DNA of 64,000 nucleotides from contig NZ_CP047602.1 in the NCBI RefSeq assembly GCF_009905255.1, positions 1,178,001 through 1,242,000 on the forward strand, in the 5' to 3' direction. The position numbers and the translations under genes are program-made. The notes under the pieces were generated by a model. It was not told the origin of the DNA and did not search any database. It saw nothing but the letters and a program-made list of their open reading frames with translations. Positions 43,576-52,147 of the stretch are shown here, one piece after another. Within the stretch, counting starts at the first letter, position 1, and the number at the start of each line of letters is the position of its first letter. The stretch is from Thermoanaerobacterium aotearoense. GTDB taxonomy: Bacteria; Bacillota; Thermoanaerobacteria; Thermoanaerobacterales; Thermoanaerobacteraceae.

Positions 43576-45636
43576 ATGCATATAAAGGACATGCCGATTA
43601 GAAAAATATTTTTAAGTCAAAAGGCATATTTGATATATATTACAACTATATACATCATTGTATCGATATTTTTGTTTTACACAGCCATAACGCCGCCTAA
43701 AATCGATATAAAAGCTGGAGACGTTGCTCAGATAGATATTAAAGCACCGAAGGACATTGTTGACAATTTGGCAACACAAAAAAAGATTCAAGAAGCCATG
43801 AACAGTGTAAATCCTAAATACGATTACGATGAAAATGTTGCACAAGAATCTTACATTAAGCTTACTGATTTTTTTAATAAACTTAGGAGCGTTAGAAAGT
43901 CCAGCGGCCAGATTGACGAAAAAATTAGCACATTAAGAGAAACATTGCCAATTAAACTTGACGACCAATCTCTTAAAGTTTTGCTTTCTGCTGAAGACAA
44001 TACGATAATTGCGGTGGAATCTTTAGCTATTTCAACTGAGAAAGCTACTATGTCACGTCAGATTACAGATGATGCTTTATCTGGTGCATTAAGCAGCGTA
44101 AAAAGTGTTGTAGATAGTTCAGATCTGAGCCAAGATCTAAAGCCGATAGTATATAAAATACTATCTTCTGTCATATCTCCTAATATGATATACAATGCAA
44201 CTGAGACTGAGATGGCAAGAAAAGAAGCTGCTTCAAAGGTAGAGCCTGTCGTCTATAAGAAAGGGCAGAATATCATCGTAAGCGGTGAAGTAGTGACAAA
44301 CGATCAAATTCAGGTCTTAAAAGCATTGGGACTTCTTAAAAATAACAGCAGAGTAGATTTTGCTATGCTGTCTGGCATCATCGTCTTATTGGGCGTATCT
44401 TTATTTATTGCTGGCTATTATATAATTAAGCTTAATAAAAAAGTGAGGGAGAAGTACGCGTATATCCAAATACTTTACCTTTTGGGTATAATATATTATT
44501 TCATAGTTATAGCATTGAAAAACATAAATCCGTTGCTTATTCCATCAGAGCTTATCGCCCTGTCTGTTTCGGCCATATTAGATCCTTTTATTGCCGTAAC
44601 GCTTAATACATTCTTTTCTATTATAAGTGGCATGATGCTAAATTTTAATCAGGCTTTCTTTGTAATGTCCATATTTGGAGGGACAATTGGAGCAATAAAG
44701 ATGGCTAATTCAAGGCAGAGAATCGATTTTGTCAAAGCTGGCATATATATAAGTGCTGCCAATACATTGTCCATATTAGGAGTGGGGCTTATTAATAGCA
44801 ATAATATTTTATCTGTTTTAGAGAATAGCCTTTGGGGAATAATTAGCGGTGCTTTTAGTGTCATATTAGCCATTGGATTACTTCCATTTTGGGAATCTGG
44901 TTTTGACATCATAACGCCTTTAAAATTGCTGGAGCTTTCAAATCCAAATAATCCTTTGCTGAAGAAGCTGATGATGGATGCCCCTGGCACATATCATCAC
45001 AGCATAATAGTTGCTAATTTGGCTGAAGCAGGTTCTGATGCAATTGGTGCCAACAGCCTATTGACACGAGTTGGGGCATATTACCATGATATAGGCAAAG
45101 TAAAAAGACCGTATTTTTTCAAAGAAAATCAATTTACGGATGAAAATTTGCATGATAAAATATCGCCAGATTTAAGTTCACTGGTGATTACGTCTCACGT
45201 TAAAGACGGCGTTGAGCTTGCTAAAAAATATAAGTTACCTGAAGATATAATAAATTTAATACGAGAACACCATGGTACATCTCTCGTAAAATATTTTTAC
45301 AGTAAAGCATTAAAGACAGATGATTTATGTGAAGAGGACTCGTTTAGGTATCCGGGCCCAAAACCTCAGACTAAGGAATCTGCAATTTTAATGTTGGCAG
45401 ATTCCATTGAAGCTGCTGTAAGGTCCCTTCACGATCCTACAGACGATGAGATTGAAACTATGGTCAACAAAATAATCGACGACAGATTGAAAGATGGTCA
45501 GCTTAATGAAAGCAATTTGACTTTAAAGGACATAAAGGATTTGTCAAAATCATTTTTGACGTCTTTAAACGGAATATTTCACCGCAGGATAGAGTATCCT
45601 GAAATAGAAAATAATAAGGCAGAGGTGTTACAATGA
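43576..45636 (+). CDS. pgpH: 7TMR-HD family cyclic-di-AMP phosphodiesterase (PgpH-like)
   Basis: A 686-residue membrane protein. One N-terminal helix, a large extracellular 7TMR-HDED domain (about 45-260), seven helices (about 265-455), then a cytoplasmic HD domain. Its metal motif is HHSIIVANLAEAG, then YYHDIGK and a later EHHGTSL. PgpH homologues hydrolyse c-di-AMP. ATG 43576 follows GGGAGG, 5 bases after phoH; the stop overlaps ybeY. Confidence 0.9.
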   Translation: MHIKDMPIRKIFLSQKAYLIYITTIYIIVSIFLFYTAITPPKIDIKAGDVAQIDIKAPKDIVDNLATQKKIQEAMNSVNPKYDYDENVAQESYIKLTDFFNKLRSVRKSSGQIDEKISTLRETLPIKLDDQSLKVLLSAEDNTIIAVESLAISTEKATMSRQITDDALSGALSSVKSVVDSSDLSQDLKPIVYKILSSVISPNMIYNATETEMARKEAASKVEPVVYKKGQNIIVSGEVVTNDQIQVLKALGLLKNNSRVDFAMLSGIIVLLGVSLFIAGYYIIKLNKKVREKYAYIQILYLLGIIYYFIVIALKNINPLLIPSELIALSVSAILDPFIAVTLNTFFSIISGMMLNFNQAFFVMSIFGGTIGAIKMANSRQRIDFVKAGIYISAANTLSILGVGLINSNNILSVLENSLWGIISGAFSVILAIGLLPFWESGFDIITPLKLLELSNPNNPLLKKLMMDAPGTYHHSIIVANLAEAGSDAIGANSLLTRVGAYYHDIGKVKRPYFFKENQFTDENLHDKISPDLSSLVITSHVKDGVELAKKYKLPEDIINLIREHHGTSLVKYFYSKALKTDDLCEEDSFRYPGPKPQTKESAILMLADSIEAAVRSLHDPTDDEIETMVNKIIDDRLKDGQLNESNLTLKDIKDLSKSFLTSLNGIFHRRIEYPEIENNKAEVLQ

Positions 45637-46112
45637 ATATTTTAATTGATAATAGGCAGGATAAAGTTGATGCAAAAGGATTGGATAAGATAGTGGAAGA
45701 TGTGGTGCGGACAGCGTTGGAAGTTGAGGGCGTTGTCGATGATGTGGAGGTAAGCGTATCTTTTGTTGACAATGAGGAGATCCACAAGTTAAACAAGTAT
45801 TACAGAAATGTCGATAGAGAAACTGATGTATTGTCTTTTCCACTGGTGGAGTTTGAAGAAATTTACACAGATATAGATGAAGAAGATGATGATTTAGATG
45901 AAGTACAACCTATAGGCGACATAGTAATTTCTTTGGAGAAGGCGAAGCAGCAAGCTGAAGAATACGGACATTCTTTTATAAGGGAAGTCGCATACCTTAC
46001 AGCCCACAGCATGTTTCATTTAATGGGATACGATCATGAAACAGAAGACGAAAAAAAGATAATGAGGGAAAAAGAAGAAGAAGTTATGAGACGTCTAAAA
46101 ATAGAAAGGTGA
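45633..46112 (+). CDS. ybeY: Endoribonuclease YbeY
   Basis: A 159-residue metal-dependent RNase for 16S rRNA 3' maturation and ribosome quality control. The zinc site HSMFHLMGYDH (HxxxHxxGxDH) and the RETDVLSFP motif are present. An acidic insert (IDEEDDDLDE) lies in the middle. ATG overlaps the pgpH stop. Confidence 0.95.
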   Translation: MNILIDNRQDKVDAKGLDKIVEDVVRTALEVEGVVDDVEVSVSFVDNEEIHKLNKYYRNVDRETDVLSFPLVEFEEIYTDIDEEDDDLDEVQPIGDIVISLEKAKQQAEEYGHSFIREVAYLTAHSMFHLMGYDHETEDEKKIMREKEEEVMRRLKIER

Positions 46113-46119
46113 TACATTT

Positions 46120-46818
46120 TTGAAGATAAAAAAATTGATAGATAGTTTTAATTATGCCATAGAAGGAATCATATACGCATTTAAAACAGAAAAAAACATG
46201 AAAATACACTTTGTGGCGGCACTTTTTGTATTAGTTTTAAGTCTGTTTTACAATTTCAGCAAACTTGAGATGATAGCTATAATAGTCACAATATCTCTTG
46301 TCTTAATCGCTGAAATGATAAATACGGCTATAGAGACTATAGTCGATTTAATAACTGATGAATACCATGCTTTAGCTAAAATAGCTAAAGATGTGGCTGC
46401 TGGTGCTGTGTTGATATCTGCATTAAACGCTGTATTTGTGGCATACTTATTATTTTTTCATAGACTTAATCCTTGGGTTAATATTTTGCTTACAAAGATA
46501 AAAAGCTCTCCAGCCCATGTTACATTCATTGCGCTCATAGTTGTAATGATATTGACTATAATCTTAAAAGCTTATTTTGGCAAAGGAACACCACTAAGAG
46601 GTGGACTGCCAAGTGGGCACAGTGCAATTGCTTTTTGTCTTGCAACAGCATCAACATTTATATCTAAAAATATACTTTTATCAACCATAAGTTTCATTAT
46701 GGCTTTTTTAGTGGCACAAAGCAGAGTTGAAGGCAAAATACATTCTGCTTTTCAGGTAGTAGTAGGCGCCATTATTGGAATACTTATAACAGTATTGTTC
46801 TTTCAAATTTTTAAATAA
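46120..46818 (+). CDS. Fusion: undecaprenol/diacylglycerol kinase domain plus PAP2 phosphatase domain
   Basis: A 232-residue integral membrane protein. Residues about 1-115 are a DgkA-type kinase with AEMINTAIETIVDL and EYHALAKIAKDVAAGAVL, which in Gram-positives phosphorylates undecaprenol. Residues about 125-230 are a PAP2 phosphatase with PSGHSAIAF and SRVEGKIHSAFQ. In the last motif the usual acidic residue after the histidine (SRx5Hx3D) is Gln. The two halves could drive opposite reactions on undecaprenol carriers. TTG 46120 starts 7 bases after ybeY; era follows. Confidence 0.88.
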   Translation: MKIKKLIDSFNYAIEGIIYAFKTEKNMKIHFVAALFVLVLSLFYNFSKLEMIAIIVTISLVLIAEMINTAIETIVDLITDEYHALAKIAKDVAAGAVLISALNAVFVAYLLFFHRLNPWVNILLTKIKSSPAHVTFIALIVVMILTIILKAYFGKGTPLRGGLPSGHSAIAFCLATASTFISKNILLSTISFIMAFLVAQSRVEGKIHSAFQVVVGAIIGILITVLFFQIFK

Positions 46819-46836
46819 AACTTTTGAGGTGATGAT

Positions 46837-47736
46837 ATGTCATTTAAGTCAGGATTTGCTGCATTGATTGGAAGAACTAATGTCGGTAAATCTACTCTAT
46901 TAAACGCGTTGCTAAACGAAAAAGTGGCTATAACTTCAGACAAACCGCAAACAACCAGAAATACTATCCAAGGTATTTTGACAGGTGAAGACTATCAAGT
47001 GATTTTTATTGATACACCAGGTATACACAAGCCAAAACACAAATTAAGCGAATTCATGATTGAATCCGTAAAAAAAACTTTGGCAGAAGTAGATTTAGTA
47101 ATCTACATGGTGGAGCCAGATGTTGAAGTAGGACCGGGTGATAAATATATAATCGATCACCTTATAAATATTGATACACCAGTAATTTTAGTCATAAATA
47201 AGATAGACGCAGTTTCCCATGAAACTGTAGATATGTCCATACAGATGTTTAAGCAGCTATATAATTTTAAGGATGTACTGCCGATATCTGCTTTAAAAAA
47301 TATGAACATAGATCTTTTAAAACACACAATAGTATCGTATATGCCAGAAGGGCCGCAATACTTTCCAAGCGATTATATAACAGATAGGCCTGAGAAGTTT
47401 CTCGTATCCGAAATAATAAGGGAAAAAATCTTGAATTACCTTGAGGATGAGGTACCACACGGCGTATACGTGGAAGTTGACTCAATGAAAACAAGAGAAG
47501 ACAAAGACATATTGGACATAGAAGCATTTATATATTGCGAGAAAGAGTCCCATAAGGCTATAATCATAGGGAAAAACGGACAAATGCTAAGAAGGATAGG
47601 AAGCAGTGCCAGAATAGAGTTGGAAAGTTTATTTGGGCAAAAAATATATTTAGATCTGTGGGTAAAGGTGAGAAAAGGTTGGAGAGATAATGTCAGCATT
47701 TTAAGGAATTTTGGTTATGTGATTGACAAAAATTGA
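46837..47736 (+). CDS. era: GTPase Era
   Basis: A 299-residue GTPase for 30S assembly. G1 GRTNVGKST, G3 DTPGIHKP and G4 NKID are present, and the C-terminal KH domain shows AIIIGKNGQMLRRIG. It binds the 3' end of 16S rRNA, consistent with its position near ybeY. ATG 46837 follows GAGGTGA. Confidence 0.96.
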   Translation: MSFKSGFAALIGRTNVGKSTLLNALLNEKVAITSDKPQTTRNTIQGILTGEDYQVIFIDTPGIHKPKHKLSEFMIESVKKTLAEVDLVIYMVEPDVEVGPGDKYIIDHLINIDTPVILVINKIDAVSHETVDMSIQMFKQLYNFKDVLPISALKNMNIDLLKHTIVSYMPEGPQYFPSDYITDRPEKFLVSEIIREKILNYLEDEVPHGVYVEVDSMKTREDKDILDIEAFIYCEKESHKAIIIGKNGQMLRRIGSSARIELESLFGQKIYLDLWVKVRKGWRDNVSILRNFGYVIDKN

Positions 47737-47776
47737 TTGGTAGTGTTAAAGTATAGTTATGAAAGGTGGAGATATT

Positions 47777-48430
47777 GTGGAAATTGCAAAGATGATAGAT
47801 CATACTTTATTAAAACCGGATGCAACGGATTCTGATATTAAAAAATTGGCTGATGAAGCTAAGGAATATGGTTTTGCGTCTGTGTGCGTAAACCCAAGCC
47901 ATGTAAAACTTGTAGCTGATGCCTTAAAAGGCAGTGATGTAAAGGTATGTACAGTTATCGGTTTTCCTCTTGGCGCTAATACGACTGAAACTAAGGTATT
48001 TGAAACAAAAGAAGCCATATCAAATGGAGCAAATGAAATAGACATGGTCTTAAACATAGGCAAACTAAAATCTGGTGACTACGATTATGTGAAAAAGGAC
48101 ATAGAAGCGGTGACAAAGGCAGCTAAATCATTTGGAGAAATCGTAGTTAAAGTCATCTTGGAGACATGTTATCTTACTGATGATGAAAAAGTAAAAGCCT
48201 GCGAGATTACTGTTGATGCAGGAGCAGATTTTGTAAAAACATCAACTGGTTTTGGCAGTGGTGGCGCAACTGTGCACGATGTTGAATTGATGAGGAAAAC
48301 TGTTGGCGAAAATTTTGGCGTTAAAGCATCAGGCGGTGTAAGAACTGCAGATTTTGCTAAAGAAATCGTAAAAGCAGGTGCTAATAGAATTGGTACAAGC
48401 TCTGGCATTCAAATTGTAAAAGGGTGGTAA
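47777..48430 (+). CDS. deoC: Deoxyribose-phosphate aldolase
   Basis: A 217-residue class I aldolase splitting 2-deoxyribose-5-phosphate into glyceraldehyde-3-phosphate and acetaldehyde. Schiff-base lysine in the [14 protein letters not shown] block; VKVILETC and [10 protein letters not shown] are also conserved. GTG 47777 is favoured by GGTGGAG 5 bases before it; ATG 47759 has no ribosome site. It sits where cdd is often found in the era-recO cluster. Confidence 0.93.
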   Translation: MEIAKMIDHTLLKPDATDSDIKKLADEAKEYGFASVCVNPSHVKLVADALKGSDVKVCTVIGFPLGANTTETKVFETKEAISNGANEIDMVLNIGKLKSGDYDYVKKDIEAVTKAAKSFGEIVVKVILETCYLTDDEKVKACEITVDAGADFVKTSTGFGSGGATVHDVELMRKTVGENFGVKASGGVRTADFAKEIVKAGANRIGTSSGIQIVKGW

Positions 48431-48451
48431 AACCAACAAAGGTAAACAATC

Positions 48452-49198
48452 ATGAAATTTATAAAAACAGAGTCTATTGTCTTAAAAAGCAGGCTAATAG
48501 GCGAATCAGACAAAGTTGTCACACTTTTCACAAAGTCAAATGGCAAGATAGACGCAATAGCAAAAGGTGCAAGGAACTCAAAAAGCAGATTTTTGGGTTC
48601 CTCACATCCTTTTTCAATAGGATATTATGTTTTATTTGAAGGGCAAAATTACTATTATATCGATCAGTGGGAGTTAATCCATTCTTTCTTAAAAATAGAC
48701 GATGACATTTTGAAGCTTTCTTACGCATCGTATTTTGCAGATATCATTTATAAACTGATGGAAGAAAATGAGAAGAACACAAACATATACAATCTATTAA
48801 AGTATTCAATGTTTTTGCTGGAAAGAGGTTTTGTCGATAGCGATTTGATTTCAATCACTTTTTGTCTGAAGTTTGTTACATTTATGGGATATATGCCTGA
48901 AGTACACCACTGTTTATCGTGCGGCAGAAATGATAACATTATGTATTTTTCGCCATTAAAAGGTGGTGTATTGTGCAGAGATTGTAAAGCAAGCAGTGAC
49001 GACATATTCTACATAAAAAGAGAAACACTAAATATGTTAAGGTATTTGCTTAGCAATGGTTTTGGCAATATTGCAAAACTTAGGATACAAAAGAATACAT
49101 TAGCCGAATTAGATAAAATAGTTACTGATTACATGAGTGTTCATTTCGACAAAAATTTTCAGTCAAAATATTTTTTAGACAAGTTAAAAAATATTTAG
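48452..49198 (+). CDS. recO: DNA repair protein RecO
   Basis: A 248-residue recombination mediator that helps load RecA. The N-terminal OB fold begins KTESIVLKSRLIGESDKVVTLFT, and a zinc ribbon has C..C pairs in HCLSCGRND and LCRDCK. ATG 48452 is 9 bases after an AAAGG element. The era-recO linkage is widespread in Firmicutes. Confidence 0.92.
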   Translation: MKFIKTESIVLKSRLIGESDKVVTLFTKSNGKIDAIAKGARNSKSRFLGSSHPFSIGYYVLFEGQNYYYIDQWELIHSFLKIDDDILKLSYASYFADIIYKLMEENEKNTNIYNLLKYSMFLLERGFVDSDLISITFCLKFVTFMGYMPEVHHCLSCGRNDNIMYFSPLKGGVLCRDCKASSDDIFYIKRETLNMLRYLLSNGFGNIAKLRIQKNTLAELDKIVTDYMSVHFDKNFQSKYFLDKLKNI

Positions 49199-49210
49199 GA
49201 GGTGATGTAA

Positions 49211-49612
49211 ATGGATAATGAGCTTGAAAAGATCGATCAGATTGTGGCCAGAACGGGTGTAAGCTACAAAGAAGCAAAGGAAGCATTAGAAAAGTGCAAT
49301 GGTGATGTGGTGGATGCTCTTATATACATTGAAGAAAACAAAAAGAATTGGACAGAGAGCATATCGGTTGCAGGTTCTGAAGTAATCGACAAGATAAAAG
49401 AAATTGTTAAAAAAGGCAATGTCACAAAGATAAGAATAAAAAAAGACGACAACGTGATACTTGAGGTACCTGTCACTGCCGGAGCCATATCAGCCATCAT
49501 AGTTCCTCAGCTTACTGTCATAGGCGCTGCATTGGCATTTTTTACAAACTGTACTGTTGAGATAGAAAGACCAAATAAAGAGATAACTGTATTGAAAGAA
49601 GAAAAAGAATAA
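49211..49612 (+). CDS. DUF4342 protein with UBA-like N-terminal domain
   Basis: A 133-residue protein. Residues about 1-45 resemble a UBA/TS-N helix bundle (KIDQIVARTGVSYKEAKEALEKCNGDVVDALIYI). The remainder, with IRIKKDDNVILEVPVTAGAISAI and a hydrophobic helix, fits DUF4342. Function is unknown. ATG 49211 follows AGGAGGTGA, 12 bases after recO, so it is the last gene of this operon. Confidence 0.8.
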   Translation: MDNELEKIDQIVARTGVSYKEAKEALEKCNGDVVDALIYIEENKKNWTESISVAGSEVIDKIKEIVKKGNVTKIRIKKDDNVILEVPVTAGAISAIIVPQLTVIGAALAFFTNCTVEIERPNKEITVLKEEKE

Positions 49613-49637
49613 AGCCCAATGCTTTCATTAAGCGATA

Positions 49638-49666
49638 TTGACATATTTAAAACTATTTGATATTCT
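49638..49666 (+). promoter_or_regulatory. Probable glyQS promoter
   Basis: TTGACA (49638-49643), 17-base spacer, TATTCT (49661-49666). Transcription would start near 49673, upstream of the hairpin at 49685. Confidence 0.55.
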
Positions 49667-49684
49667 AAAATAAATTGAATTTAG

Positions 49685-49719
49685 CCCTTTTTACCGAGGA
49701 GGAAAAAGGGTTTTGTTTA
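49685..49719 (+). terminator. Terminator-like hairpin before glyQS
   Basis: CCCTTTTT (49685-49692) and AAAAAGGG (49703-49710) enclose loop ACCGAGGAGG and are followed by TTTTGTTTAT. It can end the recO operon. Because a promoter appears to lie upstream of it, it may also attenuate glyQS. Confidence 0.65.
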
Positions 49720-49742
49720 TACATAAAAAGGAGTGTTTGTTG

Positions 49743-51131
49743 ATGGCTTTTGATGTAACCATGGATAAGATAGTATCTCTTGCAAAGAATCGCGGCTTTA
49801 TATTTCCTGGCTCTGAGATTTATGGAGGTTTGGCAAACACATGGGACTACGGTCCGCTTGGTGTTGAATTTAAAAACAATGTAAAAAAAGCTTGGTGGAG
49901 GAAGTTTATACAGGAAAGTCAGTATAACGTAGGTATAGACTGTGCAATACTGATGAATCCTGAAACATGGGTAGCATCTGGACATGTTGGAGGGTTTAGC
50001 GATCCTCTGATGGACTGTAAAGAGTGTAAATCTAGATTTCGCGCTGATAAGCTTGTGGAAGATTATTTAAAAGAGCATGGAGAAGAAAAAAATGTAGACG
50101 GTTGGACGAATGAAAGATTAAAACAATTTATAGATGAAAACAACGTGCCTTGTCCAGTTTGCGGTGCTCATAATTTTACGGATATCAGGAAATTCAATCT
50201 GATGTTTAAGACGTTTCAAGGCGTTACTGAAGATTCTAAATCAGAAATATACTTAAGGCCCGAAACTGCACAAGGAATATTTGTCAACTTTAAAAATGTG
50301 CTTAGGACATCAAGAAAAAAGATACCGTTTGGGATAGGACAAATTGGCAAATCATTCAGAAATGAGATTACGCCTGGAAACTTTACTTTTAGAACGAGAG
50401 AATTTGAACAGATGGAATTGGAGTTTTTCTGCAAACCTGGTGAAGATTTAGAATGGTTTAATTATTGGAAAGAGTTTTGCATGAATTGGCTTTTGAATTT
50501 AGGCTTGAAAAAAGAAAACTTGAGGTTTAGAGATCACAGCAAGGAAGAACTTTCACATTACAGCAATGCTACTACAGACATAGAATACAAATTTCCATTT
50601 GGATGGGGTGAGTTGTGGGGTATAGCTGACAGAACTGATTTCGATCTTAGGCGTCATATGGAACATTCAGGGGCAGATTTAACGTATTTTGACCCTGTCA
50701 CAAATGAAAAGTACATACCATACTGCATTGAGCCATCTGTAGGGGCTGACAGAGTAGCTTTGGCATTTTTGATAGATGCTTACAATGAAGAAGTAGTGGA
50801 AGAAAATGACACAAGAGTCGTTTTAAAATTGCATCCTGCATTGTCACCGATAAAGGCAGCAGTTCTTCCTTTGTCTAAAAAGTTAGGCGAAAATGCTTAT
50901 AAATTGTATGATGAACTAAGAAAAGATTTTGTGGTTGATTACGATGAGACAGGAAGCATTGGCAAGAGATATAGAAGACAGGATGAAATAGGAACACCAT
51001 ACTGCATAACGTACGACTTTGATTCATTAAATGATGAATCGGTGACGGTAAGGGATAGAGATACGATGCAGCAAATAAGGATTAAGATAAATGAAGTAAA
51101 GCCGTATTTGGAATCTAAATTAAAAATATAA
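49743..51131 (+). CDS. glyQS: Glycine--tRNA ligase (single-chain class II)
   Basis: A 462-residue homodimeric-type glycyl-tRNA synthetase. Motifs seen: [20 protein letters not shown] at the N-terminus, the motif 2 region [28 protein letters not shown], and motif 3 [10 protein letters not shown], then an anticodon-binding domain. A CxxC zinc-type insertion is visible (CKECKSR and CPVCG). ATG 49743 follows AAAAGGAG; TTG 49713 is in frame but unsupported. No T-box fits in its short leader. Confidence 0.94.
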   Translation: MAFDVTMDKIVSLAKNRGFIFPGSEIYGGLANTWDYGPLGVEFKNNVKKAWWRKFIQESQYNVGIDCAILMNPETWVASGHVGGFSDPLMDCKECKSRFRADKLVEDYLKEHGEEKNVDGWTNERLKQFIDENNVPCPVCGAHNFTDIRKFNLMFKTFQGVTEDSKSEIYLRPETAQGIFVNFKNVLRTSRKKIPFGIGQIGKSFRNEITPGNFTFRTREFEQMELEFFCKPGEDLEWFNYWKEFCMNWLLNLGLKKENLRFRDHSKEELSHYSNATTDIEYKFPFGWGELWGIADRTDFDLRRHMEHSGADLTYFDPVTNEKYIPYCIEPSVGADRVALAFLIDAYNEEVVEENDTRVVLKLHPALSPIKAAVLPLSKKLGENAYKLYDELRKDFVVDYDETGSIGKRYRRQDEIGTPYCITYDFDSLNDESVTVRDRDTMQQIRIKINEVKPYLESKLKI

Positions 51132-51132
51132 A

Positions 51133-51160
51133 AAAAATCAGGCGAGTGCCTGGTTTTTTT
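51133..51160 (+). terminator. Terminator of glyQS
   Basis: AATCAGGC (51136-51143) and GCCTGGTT (51148-51155), 4-base loop, flanked by A and T runs. Confidence 0.85.
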
Positions 51161-51169
51161 TATATTTTA

Positions 51170-51291
51170 TGCTATAATATTAATTGGACATTATTGTAAT
51201 TGACTTAATTGATAAAATGTTGTTATGTATAGTCAGAAAACGTTAATCTAAAATGTGTTGTCATAATGGGAGTAAAATTGTCCCGCATGAC
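51170..51291 (+). promoter_or_regulatory. Promoter and long leader of the ppdK operon
   Basis: TGCTATAAT (51170-51178) is an extended -10 element; a second candidate is TTGACT (51200-51205) with TATGTA (51224-51229). The leader is about 100-145 bases. It contains a two-part hairpin GTCAT (51260-51264)/ATGAC (51287-51291) with inner GGGA (51268-51271)/TCCC (51281-51284). No terminator follows. No riboswitch class is recognised. Confidence 0.5.
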
Positions 51292-51331
51292 TGTTTTAGT
51301 ATCAGCTATTATTTAGGAGGCTAAAATTATT

Positions 51332-52147
51332 GTGGATGAGAATGTTGCCATTTATCTTGTATCAGACTCAAGCATTGATACGGCGGAACATGTAGCAGCC
51401 ATAGCCGCGTCCAGATTTGGCACCAATATAAGTCAAATCAAAAAGTTTCCTTATGTTGGTGATAAAAACCAGATAGATGAAATAGTAATAGATGCTTCTA
51501 ATAATAAGAATAGCCTTATCATACATACAATGGTAGTCGATGAATTAAAACGATACCTTCTGAATAAAGCGAGGCAATATGATTTGCGCATCGTCGATGT
51601 GATGGGGCCTATTATGGATGCTATAGAAGGTACTACCGGTATTGCGCCTTCAGAATTGTTTTTTCATAAGCGCAAACTTGATGAAGACTACTTTAGAAAG
51701 ATGGATGCGATTGAGTTTGCAGTAAAACATGATGATGGAAAAGATGTAAACGGCCTATTGTTGGCCGATGTAGTGATATTAGGTGTTTCAAGGACATCAA
51801 AGACGCCATTATGTATGTACCTTGCGCATAAATACATTAAAGCTGCAAATTTTCCGCTGGTACCTGAAGTGGATCCGCCAAAAGAGCTGTTTGAAATAGA
51901 TCACAACAAAATATTTGGTCTTATGATAAATATTGATAATTTAGTAGAAATACGAAAAGAAAGGCTAAAATCATTGGGGTTGGATTCTAAGGCAGTTTAT
52001 GCTGCTAAAGATAGAATCATAAAAGAGCTTAACTACGCTAAGGAGGTGATGGAGCGGTTAGATTGTACAGTGATTGATGTAACGAATAAAGCTGTGGAGG
52101 AAACAGCAAGCATAATATTAAATAAAATCAATAAAGGAGGACTATAA
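51332..52147 (+). CDS. Pyruvate, phosphate dikinase regulatory protein (kinase/pyrophosphorylase)
   Basis: A 271-residue DUF299-family bifunctional regulator that inactivates PPDK by ADP-dependent phosphorylation of an active-site threonine and reactivates it by Pi-dependent dephosphorylation. Seen: [16 protein letters not shown] at the start, FAVKHDDG, and the P-loop [18 protein letters not shown] 51332 follows AGGAGG at 11 bases. Its target, ppdK, starts at the very next base. Confidence 0.93.
   Translation: MDENVAIYLVSDSSIDTAEHVAAIAASRFGTNISQIKKFPYVGDKNQIDEIVIDASNNKNSLIIHTMVVDELKRYLLNKARQYDLRIVDVMGPIMDAIEGTTGIAPSELFFHKRKLDEDYFRKMDAIEFAVKHDDGKDVNGLLLADVVILGVSRTSKTPLCMYLAHKYIKAANFPLVPEVDPPKELFEIDHNKIFGLMINIDNLVEIRKERLKSLGLDSKAVYAAKDRIIKELNYAKEVMERLDCTVIDVTNKAVEETASIILNKINKGGL

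Noticed and set aside
49613-49742. Glycine T-box riboswitch before glyQS
   Set aside because: The gap is about 130 bases and shows neither the T-box sequence nor a specifier loop.
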